In this document: one piece after another, positions 1 to 10,475 of the stretch
Position numbering within the stretch: the stretch's first letter is position 1
Layout of the letters: every line of letters begins with the position of its first letter
Assembly: GCA_001969505.1 (NCBI GenBank)
Contig: LSSK01000735.1
Coordinates: forward strand, 1 to 46,402
DNA from: Zancudomyces culisetae
Lineage: Eukaryota > Kickxellomycota > Harpellomycetes > Harpellales > Legeriomycetaceae
DNA: 46,402 bases
Direction of reading: 5' to 3'
Position numbers and translations under genes: made by a program
Notes under the pieces: generated by a model
Seen by the model: the letters and a program-made list of their open reading frames with translations, nothing else
Databases searched by the model: none
What the model was told of the DNA's origin: nothing

Positions 1-476
1 ATTACTAGTAACCCCACCACAAGTTTGGTGGTTTTATCTTTTTATTTTTAAAAGTTATTCATTAAATAAAATATAAATTAGCTCTAAAATACCATATTTT
101 ACTCTATAAAATTGAAATTTGTGATTTGAGCAAAAACCTACCTAAAACCAAAAAAAAACATAGGTAGTGAAGCGTAACACAATTTTCAAAGGGTATCAGA
201 AAGGTATCAGAGTCTAATTTTTGGACCAAAATTAATTGTTTTGCACACCAAATTTTAGGAGTTGGGCGTAATTTTACCCAGTTTTATCGCATTTATTGAA
301 GTAATAAATACATAAAACTAAATTAAATAAAAGCTATAAGGTAGAAACGACTGGTTAAAATAAAGTATAACTTTCTCCAGTAACGTTTCCCCTCTATTAG
401 CAGAACTTTTTGTAGGTTTAGTTGCGGAAATTTCCTGAGAAATTTTGTGCAAACTAAAATTACAACACAAACATGT
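1..476. other. intergenic, left edge to tRNA
   Basis: AT-rich DNA with no convincing coding frame. A small GC hairpin (CCACCA/TGGTGG, loop of 6) lies at 14-31, followed by a T run; I see no reason to assign it a function. Nothing else is supported. Confidence 0.6.
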
Positions 477-550
477 GATTTCTTGGTGTAGATGGTTATC
501 ACGTCTGTCTAACACACAGACGGTCGCCGGTTCGAGTCCGGCAGAAATCA
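477..550 (+). tRNA. tRNA-Val (anticodon AAC)
   Basis: A complete 74-nt cloverleaf can be folded by eye. The acceptor stem GATTTCT (477-483) pairs with AGAAATC (543-549), with discriminator A at 550. The D arm is 486-502. The anticodon stem TCTGT (504-508) pairs with ACAGA (516-520) around loop CTAACAC, which places anticodon AAC at 511-513. The T arm GCCGG/CCGGC encloses TTCGAGT. The internal B box GGTTCGAGTCC is intact at 529-539, and a T4 run at 552-555 is a plausible RNA polymerase III terminator. There is no intron. It would read GUU and, after A-to-I editing of the wobble base, GUC valine codons. Confidence 0.95.
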
Positions 551-551
551 C

Positions 552-555
552 TTTT
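552..555 (+). terminator. Pol III T-run terminator of tRNA-Val
   Basis: Four T residues begin two bases after the tRNA discriminator base, the usual minimal stop signal for RNA polymerase III. Confidence 0.6.
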
Positions 556-3430
556 ACTATATTGATATTTTTAGTACTATTTTGTATATTAACGGTTAGA
601 CTTTTTCATAGTGTATCAATCTATACCTAACAGATACTAACTACCATTAGAATTGTAGTATAATGGCTACACTCTTTTTGCTAGCGAATCAATTGTGATT
701 CCTTAGTAGTTAAACTACCAATGAGCGCAAGGCGAAATCAATATATATTGACTCGGGATAGTAAAGATTCAATATTCGAACGATCATCGATTATATGGAG
801 AGTGGAAAAAGAAAATAGCAACTTTAGCCTTTCTTGACCGAATATACTTTACATATACGTACTTAATAATAGATATAGTTTTGCTTAGTGCTTTATCATT
901 ATTACCACAATTTAAAAGAAATTAAACACTCAATTAACTGCGAACAGAACTAGTTAAGTGATCCGAGACCAGAGTATATCTGACATAATCAGTACTATAC
1001 CAAACTCAGCCATCACGTTAGCTGAAAAATATATCAGATAACTTATAACATCTACAATATATTACAGAATAAACACTATCAATAGTCAAAACTATTAAAT
1101 ATTTTAATCGAGTTTTATATCGAATTTATCGAGATATACACGATATGTAATCTTTTTATTCGGCTAATAGAAATATTAAACCGAACCGAGAACTGCGTAT
1201 TTCTGAAATATAAGTACATACCAACCTATCCAGTATCTTAGAAGTACAAATAGACATTATGAACTTTCTAGAATTATTAGAATATTCCGGAATAATCAGT
1301 TACTATCCGCAGCTATGTTCTTGGATCTTAGGAAACATTCTAGGACATTTCAGAAATTTTGAATCAACTTTTAAAATTATTATGTTATAACTTTTCTTGT
1401 TAACTTTTTTAATTATCGACATATTTGTATTTTGATTAGTATTCAAACAGTTTTTACTATATCTTTCTTTTTAGTTTATTCCGTAGTTATTCTTTTTTTA
1501 ATGACCTAAAATCAAGCAACGGAAAAAGTGTAAAAAGGTCGCGTTTTTACTGTCTTGGATATGACACCTTGTATCTTGTATACTTTCTATAGTATGAATA
1601 AATATCTTTAAAGTAAAAATACATTTGACCTTTTTATCCTTTACAATTGTAACCAAGATCTTGACTGTAATAGTAATGTTACTGAATTGATGAAAGATGA
1701 TATTGTGAATATCTTTGTATCTTATACGAAAAAATCACTGGGAATCAAATTTGCTAATCACCCAATTTGAACCTTTAAAATTCTAGGGATTTCTAATTTA
1801 AGGACTACTTACAAACACTATACATAACAAATATTGTATAATGGAATTATTGTCATCTCAAAAATACTGGGTAACAATACAGTAATTGCAATAAACGATA
1901 AAAAAATAATTTACTGGATTAGTAACAATGAAAAAGTAGAGTATGACTAACTACCACCTGACGGACAAGTCCGCTTTGTAAAATGTTCACTAACCGAATT
2001 TTTAATAGAACAATACATCAAAAAAGTTTTATTATAACAAACTTGGAATTCACAAACAATCGTTCATAACTGTAAATTGCTAAAATTTAGTGATCGATAA
2101 ACTTTGCTAATTTCAGCTGGAAGCTGTGAAACGGGCGTCAGGCCTGTTTTCAGAAGTTTTAAAATTTAAGCTATTTAGTTTATATGAAACTGGTCCTCAG
2201 TTTTTACTAATGGTAAAATACCCTCTGTTTTTCTGACAGACCGAGGAAAAGAACACGAATAGAATAAAACAATAACACCATTAAAAAATCGATGATCACT
2301 ATGATTTTATTTAAAAAGGAATATTAATTAAAGTATGAAACAATATATTTGATGTTCATTGATTTTAGAGCTTCATTATTAAACAATATAAGTAAACAAA
2401 ACTAAACAAAACTCAAACTTGAAGTATAACCTTTGCGTGTTATCCAGAACAGAACCAAGTTTGACGGAAGCTACTATCCAAATTAAATGTGGAAGACTAA
2501 AATGTCACCTATATTTAATTCTTTAAGGCGCAATAACCACTGACTTAGTGGCATAAAAATCGTTTGGCAATCGAACAGAGGGCTCACTTGCAAAAATTGT
2601 AAAAAGATTACAATTTAGGATATCGAACATATCTATGATTGTGGTAAGATCGATTTTTTTCCTTGAATCTTACAAAATAAAAACACAAAATAATCAAAGC
2701 TTGGAAATTAATTAGATTTAATTGGGATGAAATTCTAACTACATCAAAAATCAAACACCACACAAAAAACTCCAAAATTTATATGGCATCATCTATTTGG
2801 AATATCTTTAGGGTACGCACTAAACTGCTTTATCAAGAATAATTTTATCGAACTACCAACTCTTCAAACGATGGACTAAATACATCAACTTCAATTATTC
2901 TGAAAAAAATTTCATGACAGAGGAGATTACATGGTTCGATTTCGAACCTGGAAGAAATACATGTTAACCTACATGTTCATAATTGACACCCTATCTCCTC
3001 AAAATTTACTAATAAGAAAACAAAATAAACAACTTTTTACCTATTTATAATGAACTCAACATACATCAACCATGTCGACGCCACGTGAACAAAGGAAAAC
3101 GCACGAGAATATAAATAGCACTTTAGACTATTAACACAAAAGTAATATTTTCTAGAACAACTGTTTTTTATTCTGTTAACCTACTGATTGAATAAACACT
3201 AAATATTTTAATAAAAAATAGGGTTATAACAATAGAGATTAATAGATTTAGTTTAAATACAATTAATTTTTCTCATAACCAAGTTTAGTTATCGTTTGTA
3301 TTTCAAGATTAAATTTTATTATTAGTTTCTATTTACACGTTGTATGAAATTTATATTGTTTGATGTTTATTTCAAGTTAGATTTATATTGTAATTAATAA
3401 AAGTAAGAGGAAGACAATACAAAATTAAAA
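556..3430. other. gene-poor AT-rich intergenic segment
   Basis: About 2.9 kb with no frame of 60 codons or more beyond the first 75 bases, and no spliced set of exons that I could join into a family motif. It holds a tight inverted repeat GGTTCGA-TT-TCGAACC at 2933-2948 and a 20-codon ATG frame at 3072-3134 in a good start context, neither of which I can interpret. It forms the tail region downstream of the aminopeptidase gene. Confidence 0.6.
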
Positions 3431-5785
3431 TTAAATAGGACCAGTGTTTTTCTTGAGCCATTCAAGAGCTGGTTTGTCATCTTCCAAAAGCGGTGAAAGA
3501 GTATCGAATACCCTCTTGTGGTAAGAGTTAATCCATTCGATTTCAGACTGAGTCAAGATGGAGGCCATGATTAGATTTCTTTGGATTGGGCATAGAGTAA
3601 GCGATTCAAGAGTCAGGTAGTCCACGTCACCAAATCGGTTTGGAGTGTCCTTTTTGACAACAAGACATGTGTTTTCAATTCTAATACCGAATTTACCATC
3701 CTCGTAGTAACCGGGCTCGTTAGTAATTATCATTCCAGCCTTAAATCCTACATTGACTTGGGCTGGTCTCATAGCAATTCCATGCGGGCCTTCGTGCACA
3801 TTTAAAAAGGAACCAATTCCGTGACCAGTGCCATGACGATAATCAAGACCAGCTTCCCATAGAGCAGTTCGTGCGAGAGGGTCGAGAGCGAATCCTGAAA
3901 CTCCAGTAGGGAATACAACAGAGTCCAAGGCTATATGACCTTTCAAAACACGGGTAAAGCATTCACGCTCCCAAGCTGAAGGAGAACCGAAGTGCCAGGT
4001 TCGGGTAACATCAGTGGTGCCGTCGAGGTACTGGCCGCCCGAATCAACCAAGTATATTTGGTTTACATCAAGCTTGAGGTCTTCTCCTCGTTGTGGACTA
4101 TAGTGAATCACAGCTGCATTGGGCCCAACTGAAGATATTGTGTCGAAACTAAGACCAACACAGTGCTCCTGCTCACGTCTAAATTGTTCCAATTTATCTG
4201 CGACATCACATTCACTTAACCTCAAGTGGCCTCCGTTAAACATTAATTCGTTTTCAAGCCAAACATACCATTTTGCCATTGCTACACCATCCTTAATGTG
4301 TGATTGTCTCATTCCTTTGATCTCGGTTTCGTTCTTAATGGCTTTCAAGTTGGTTATTGGTGAAGTGCACTGTTTAGTATTTTCTGTGCCAACGACATCA
4401 ACTAGTGCCCAACTTACCCCAGCATCAACAAGAATTTTTTTGTTTGTAGATTGAGCAACTGGTGGTAACTTTTTCAAATGTTCAAAAATCGCATCATACG
4501 GTAGAATATTCACTCCGCTTAGGCTTTTTTTTGCATTTTCAGTCAGTTTACGCTCATCCATAAAAATGTAAGCCTCTTCTTGTGTGACAATTGAATAGGA
4601 AAAAAACAGTGGGTTATAAGAAATATCACTGCCACGCAGATTGAACAACCAGGCTATTTGATCAAGAGCAGCAATAACTAGGCTTGATCCCTGAAGCACA
4701 TCCATTTCTCTTCTCACTTTTTCTAGCTTAGCACTAACCCCAAGGCCCGCAAACTCAATACCCAATTCAAACACAGATGCGTCTGGTTTTCCTGGTTTAT
4801 CTCTCCACACTTTGTCAACTAGATTTTCACTAATTGGAACAAGTTCCTTTTTTTTGTCCTTGAGGCTTTTACAAAGTGCCTCTGCTCTCGAAGCTGAAAG
4901 TAATGTTGGATCAACTCCAATTCTGTTCCCTTCTGGTAGATCTTCCAAATATTTCTCCAAGGTTGGAACACCTGTCACACCAACTTTCATTAAGGTCCAG
5001 TTAGAATCCATCTGCTTGCGAGCCATCAAAAAGTACCTTCCATCAGTAAACATGCTTGCACTGTCCTTTGTTATAACTGCTGTTCCTGCGGAACCTGTGA
5101 ATCCTGATATGAATCCCCTCCTCATATCCGAATCTGCCACATACTCGCTCTATTTTCATAAAGCATAGTTGGTTAGTTTTATTTTATTTTTTAGATTATA
5201 AGTTTAATTGTCAAAAATTGCAAGTTTAAAGTGGGGGAGGTTGGCTATACTTGAAAAAGTATTAAAAGCTGAATATATATATATATAATGGTTTACATGT
5301 GGCTACGGCTATCAAAATTAATCTAGAATTGGATTAAAAAATAAACTAAATGTCAAAATTACCTGGTGGGCATCCTCAGAAGGGACAATATAAGCATCAA
5401 CATTAAACTCTGGAAGCTTCATCAACTCTCGAAGCTCCTTGAGCCGGGTTGTCGTGTCTACTGCCTGGTTGGTACTGCCTTTATCAGAAGTTGTCGACAT
5501 GTTAGCCTAATTCAAAATGGTTGTTTGCTATTTAAATTTCCTGGGAATTTTGACTTCCTCTTTGATTTTTTTTGTTGTATTTATTTATTTTTGAAATGGT
5601 CAAGAATTGCAATAATTATTGCACATTAAATTTCGCTTATTTCTGAAAATAAAAATCAATGTAGATTATTAAGCACTTACATGCAGACCAACCCTTTTGT
5701 GAAATACAAATTCTTTTCGATTCGTTTTCAGCAATCCGCCCAGTGATGTTAGTGGCTTTGCGAGTTTTCTGTTAATTGAATACAT
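3431..5785 (-). CDS. XPNPEP1: Xaa-Pro aminopeptidase (aminopeptidase P, XPNPEP1 type), three exons with alternative start
   Basis: This M24B metallopeptidase removes the N-terminal residue from peptides with proline in position 2. Exons on the minus strand are 5785-5681, 5506-5363 and 5149-3431, with introns of 174 and 213 bp (donors GTAAGT and GTAATT). Starting at the ATG at 5500 gives 618 residues, the usual length of the cytosolic enzyme (about 620). In that numbering the dinuclear metal ligands are all present: D415 (LVDSGG), D426 (TTDVTR), H489 (GTGHGIG), E524 (NEPGYY) and E538 (RIENTC), with the catalytic-site His in VIHYSP. Two N-terminal creatinase-like domains precede the pita-bread domain. 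The upstream exon joins in phase (CAT|GCT) and would give a 655-residue form with a basic N-terminal presequence; this longer form is inferred. The neighbouring PAQR gene lies upstream on the same strand, about 720 bp away. Confidence 0.93.
5273..5287. repeat. (AT)n microsatellite inside an intron
   Basis: A run of about seven AT units in the last intron of the aminopeptidase gene. It is simple-sequence DNA with no coding effect. Confidence 0.8.
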
Positions 5786-6505
5786 ACTTTAATATTTCGG
5801 AAAGGGGGAAAGAATGTTATGACCCTAAAAGTTTTGAATAAGCTAGCTAATTGTGTTTTATCAACCATTTTATACTAAAATGATTTGTAATGCTACAAGA
5901 CAGAATCAGTTGGTTATTCTGAAACACAAGTATAACTGTTAAAATTTTTTTATATTTACCATTATAAATGAGTCTATTCCTCCAATTTAATTTCAAGCCT
6001 CAAAAATTATAAAAATTAGATTATCCAAACACTGAGAAAGTTACATGCTCAGGTGTACCATAAGTTTCAACGTGGACAACTGTATAGTACATTATTCGAA
6101 AAAACGGCTTTTTAACCTTGGTCATTCAATAATTTTTTATCTGCATACCATTTGATCTAAATAAAAAAGTAAATTTTATAGCTAATCTATGTATTCGGGT
6201 AGATAACTTACTTCAGTATATACTTAGATAGCAAATGTAGAGTGAAATCATCTCACATCGAGTTGTTGAAATTCCTTGTTAGATTTAAAATATTTTTCAA
6301 TAACATTAGGCAAAAAAAACTACAACCATATTAAATTTAGAAACATCACACGATCTCCTAGGAAGTTAGCTGACATTATTTCATAAAATATGTAATAATT
6401 AGATAGTCAGACCTTAAAACTCGTGTGTTTATATTTTTTAGCATTGTAGTGCCTCTTTATTAGTGCAAATGTATACAATTATTTATCATTAATTATTCAA
6501 AAGTC
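5786..6505. other. intergenic between aminopeptidase and PAQR genes
   Basis: AT-rich and without a coding frame. It must hold the 3' end of the PAQR transcript and the promoter of the aminopeptidase gene, both on the minus strand. No clear TATA element was found. Confidence 0.6.
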
Positions 6506-8440
6506 CTAGTTACCGAAAAAGGAATTCAATATATTTGGTTCGAAAAACAACCGGTTCTCTTCGTATGTTTGAACCAAACCATCAAAGTATATCAATATCG
6601 CGCAAACAACCAAAACATGAAATATTTGGTGTGAAGCCATCTAATAGTACAAGTTTTTCCAGTGTTAGACCTTTATTTAGTATTTTTAGGTCACGTTTTA
6701 ATTAATGGCTAGAAACTCTTGATAATATGGTAATATGATTATAAAAAACATGTCAAACATCTTACAAAATAGTTGAACTTTCCCGGCCATCGTCGTTCTG
6801 GAAGTCGATAGTTATATATCAAAGCAGCAAGCCCATAAGTCAACAACATCTTTATCAAACTTTGCATTAGATATTGTTCAAAACAAAATCCAAGCTATTA
6901 TATTTACAATTGAATCATTTTAATTTTTGTTTATCTGACTTTTAATTATTATGTTTAATTAGGCAAAAAAATTAGTGCAATAGAAATACTAACTTACTCC
7001 ATACAAGTAGCAGTAATGTGTAATAGGGAAAATGCCATATAGACAGAGACATGTAAATATCAGCGTTCTAAACCATCTATATTTATCTTTGGAAAAAAAG
7101 GGGAAATGCGACAGAGATAGCTATATATGCATAAAACACATTTACTTAATTTATGTTTTAACTTTACTCTGTTTACTAATAAGCACAAGAGGTAGAAAAA
7201 ATAATAACTTTGAATATTAAAGACTTACCGTAAAGAGTACAAAAAAAAGTGTAGATAGTACATATATATAGAGATATTTCAGTTGGAAATAGAATCCTAT
7301 CAAACATAGTTAATTTCCTCGTTGATACATTTAAATATCGTTATATTGCGTGAAGTGTTAGAAGGTGAGTTGGCCAAAGAGTATTGAATGATAAATAAAA
7401 TTGAAGTGCTTACCATAATATAAAGAGGTACAAAAGGTCGCCCTAAAAAACGGAAAAACAAATAACTAAGTTGATTAAATCGCCTATATCCTACTGAATA
7501 TGTTACACAACTATCTACTTACAATATCAGGGTTAGGATTCCAACATAATCACACTTTAACCAGAACTTTGCGTGCTAAACCAATAATAGAATATATTCC
7601 ATAAGAACAAAACATTCGAATCCAGTACTTAACTATAACTCTTACCCTCTCAGAATGACAGTTAAACAAGTGATATGACACGGAAAAAAACATACACAAC
7701 AGCGCACAGCTCATAAACAAGATTACAGTATAGTCTTCGTATCTCTTAATTCGCTCTACGCTGATGCTGGATCCAATATCAGCAAAACTAAAAGATTTTT
7801 CGTTTAAAAAAAACTGCACTGTCTTTGTGATACAGATTATACCTCCAGCAAGGTGTGATAGTATATTTATAGTCTCATTGTGTAGATATGATAATGAGGA
7901 AATACATGTTCGATATGAATTCGAGTGTTTTCTGTACCCGTGGGAGATATACTTCTCTGCCTGCCATTTTGGAACCTGACTAACATGAACTGTTCGGGTG
8001 TTGGTGCTAGTGCGCTTTAGGAAGGAAAACGAGGTTTTTTCCCTTTCTACCTTTATGCCATGACGGCTGCATATGCTCTTTTCCGACAAGACTTTGCTAA
8101 AATTGGTACATGATTTCCGTCTGGTGTGCAAGTCATGTTTTCGTCTTTTGAGAGTGTCAGAGTCACCAGAAATATTATACCTTTTCTTATGCTCACGCTC
8201 TTCCACAAAAAAACTCACATCAGTTTTCTCCTGAGTTCTCAAACTTGGGTCAGGCGAAGCCGAATTCGACCAGTAGCCTCCATAGTAGTTGGTTACCCTT
8301 TCTATGTAAGAGGACACTCTTCCAAAAGACACAGAATTCATGACGCCATTATAGAGAAGTACGTCTTTATACCCATTCTCGCTGGTATTTGTTTTTTCAT
8401 TAACCGATACACAACACTTTTCCTGCTGCGTCGCTCCCAT
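6506..8440 (-). CDS. PAQR family membrane protein (adiponectin receptor / Izh / hemolysin III type), seven exons
   Basis: A seven-helix protein of the PAQR family; fungal Izh members affect zinc and sterol homeostasis. I joined exons 8440-7646, 7575-7523, 7442-7414, 7296-7229, 7120-6998, 6894-6766 and 6640-6506, giving 443 residues. Every intron is GT-AG, 70-125 bp, and every junction keeps frame. Family signatures appear in order: a W...YI..GYR block (about 159-170), LHNETINILSHL (186-197), SVSYHLFNCHSE (253-264), FWLKCDYVGI just after intron 1, LPERRWPGKF, and SHQIFHVLVV in the last exon. The three His expected to bind zinc (YH, and both His of SHQIFH) are present. The first 155 residues are a basic, low-complexity extension that is absent from short PAQRs; long N-termini are known in some fungal members such as Izh3. 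Exon 3 is only 29 nt. Confidence 0.93.
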
Positions 8441-10475
8441 TTGAAGTGTTCAGCTGTATTTGTACTTTGATTGGTGCTTTTTGGCTGTTATTATTATCAA
8501 GGATATGAATTAAAGTATATACTAAACTATTAGCTATTTTATGAACCTTTCTTCAAAAAAAAAAGTGTATATTTATTAAAATTGTCATATCCAGCAACGG
8601 AACTTTTCGCTCTGCTACTCCTATACTGCTCTTTCAGATGCTTGGGGGGTAGAGGAAGGAATTTTGTGATACTACTACTATTTTGCCCGGATGATTTTGT
8701 TGTTAGCTTGATCAATTAGCCGCTAACTTATTGAGTATGTCATAAAACTAAGATGTGTGTGAAACCGAAAACTCGCATTTGAAACTTTTTTAACCCATAG
8801 TTAAGTTGCGGGATTAACAATCAGTTTTTATTCTTATTAACAATAAGATTGGCCACAGGTGTAGAAATTATAGCGTAATTTATGCTGGGTTACGGAATTC
8901 TATAAGCAATCTGTGATATACCAATTATATGCTTTTAAAAACTATTTCAGCTGTCAACAATAGGATTGTTATTGAGCTTCTAGCAAAGAAAATAGCTGAA
9001 TTTAAAATGCCTCCAATTTTATGAGAGAATAACTGAAAAATAGACGAAAGGTGTGCTGTTTTCGTTTATTTTCACCAATAGAAAGCGAATGATATAAATT
9101 AATTGTGCTCTTAAGCAGCTTAGCTGGAAATAGTGGTAAAGACATTTCTAATTTCCGCTTAAAAAAACACACCAAAAGTTGGTCCAAAACAAGTGATTTT
9201 CGTTTGGAAATACGATGAATAGAGATCCTACAAAACATTAAAGTAACGAGAGTGAAAAGCTCGAAAGTCACGTATTGTTCCTGAGTGCAAATATTAGCAA
9301 AACAGGGTCAAGTATTCTAGTGAAAATAGCGTCAAACTCAGCTAATAATAAGGCACAAAGTAAACATTCACGTATAAACGCAAAGGGTAGTTGGCAGGCA
9401 TCATACAAACACACAAATAATGGGCGTCATAATCATTTTTATCCAAACACAACTTTGTTCTCAACAGCACTCAATTTTATGAAATAGTTTGTGTTTTCAC
9501 TTCACTATTCCATGTGACCACATTTGTGTATTTATTTTACGATAATTGATATCAAATAAATAGCAAGAAAAAAAAACCACGTGGGCTTAAAAAAGTTTGG
9601 TATCATCTGATTTAAACAATTTGGTGGTAATCGCTCACTCGTATTCTGTTTTCTAATGTAATAAGAGATGGGATAATGTGGGATATATAAAAATATGTAT
9701 GATTATATCGCAAATATCACCTATCTTTGTTGTTACGTTATTTGCGCAAAGAAAGTTTAATGGAGCAAATTAAGTAGCAATAAAAAGAGTACTAAATCTT
9801 GTCAAGATAATAAACTAAAGTATATTGGATAATAAATCAGAGTGTTAAATACATAAAAATTCTGTAGAACTATATTTGAATAACATGATTTTTTGGATGA
9901 GAAAGAGCATAAAAAGACAATTAGTTCATACATTAGGGTATCCAACTCTAGACGCATGAAAACGATATAGTATGATAAAAGATCTGTATAGTGAACTAGT
10001 TATACAGTATAGGCTTATTAGCTAAAAAGTAACCAAGTTTTAAAAGTCTACTTTTATATTTCAATGGCGATAAAAGGTGTTCTATAAGATGTGTTGTATC
10101 GGTATAAAACTTAGAGGGGGAGGAGTAGCGAATCGATTGGAGTTTTGAAAGCTTAATCAGTAGCCCACAGTCAGCTGGTAATTATAATTTTATTGTACTT
10201 TAAATACAAATATCCAGCATTTAAAATACACTATGAATACCCTCAAAACACCACATAGCATAGTATCACTAATAAAAACATATCCGAAACTATACCTACC
10301 CAAACCGGGTCGAAACAAATAAAGGTTGTTCGAAAAGTGATCATAATTAGATTTTGTATATTACTGACTCTAAAAGCTTTAAAAAAAACACTAGTTGTGT
10401 TGGAAAAAAAAAGTGTCAAAATGATATAGATGAATCATAAGATAGTATTCCAAGTTCAAAAGTTTAAGCATCCAC
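8441..10475. other. intergenic between PAQR start and transposase-like gene end
   Basis: About 2 kb, AT-rich, holding the PAQR promoter side and the 3' side of the transposase-like gene. A few frames of 70-90 codons (9002-9271 on minus, 9275-9487 on plus) have amino-acid composition typical of translated intergenic DNA and no motif, so I leave them out. A CACGTG core lies near 9579, about 1.1 kb from the PAQR start. Confidence 0.55.

Noticed and set aside
651-745. Second tRNA-like sequence (GTAGTATAATGGCTAC resembles a D arm)
   Set aside because: No matching acceptor stem and no proper B box; the GAATC/GATTC hairpin has a 6-nt loop. Not foldable as a cloverleaf.
2933-2948. GGTTCGA-TT-TCGAACC inverted repeat as a B box or tRNA fragment
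   Set aside because: Symmetric hairpin with a two-base loop and no other tRNA parts near it; probably chance or a protein site.
3072-3134. 20-codon frame in a good start context as a first exon
   Set aside because: No donor site inside it and no in-phase downstream exon was found on the plus strand.
8126-8470. 114-codon plus-strand frame inside the PAQR gene
   Set aside because: Antisense shadow of the first PAQR exon, which carries clear family motifs.
9990-10190. Left terminal inverted repeat for a complete pogo element (TACAGTATAGG at about 10001; CCACAGTCAGC at about 10163)
   Set aside because: Neither matches the candidate right end over more than about nine bases, so an intact element around the gene is not supported.
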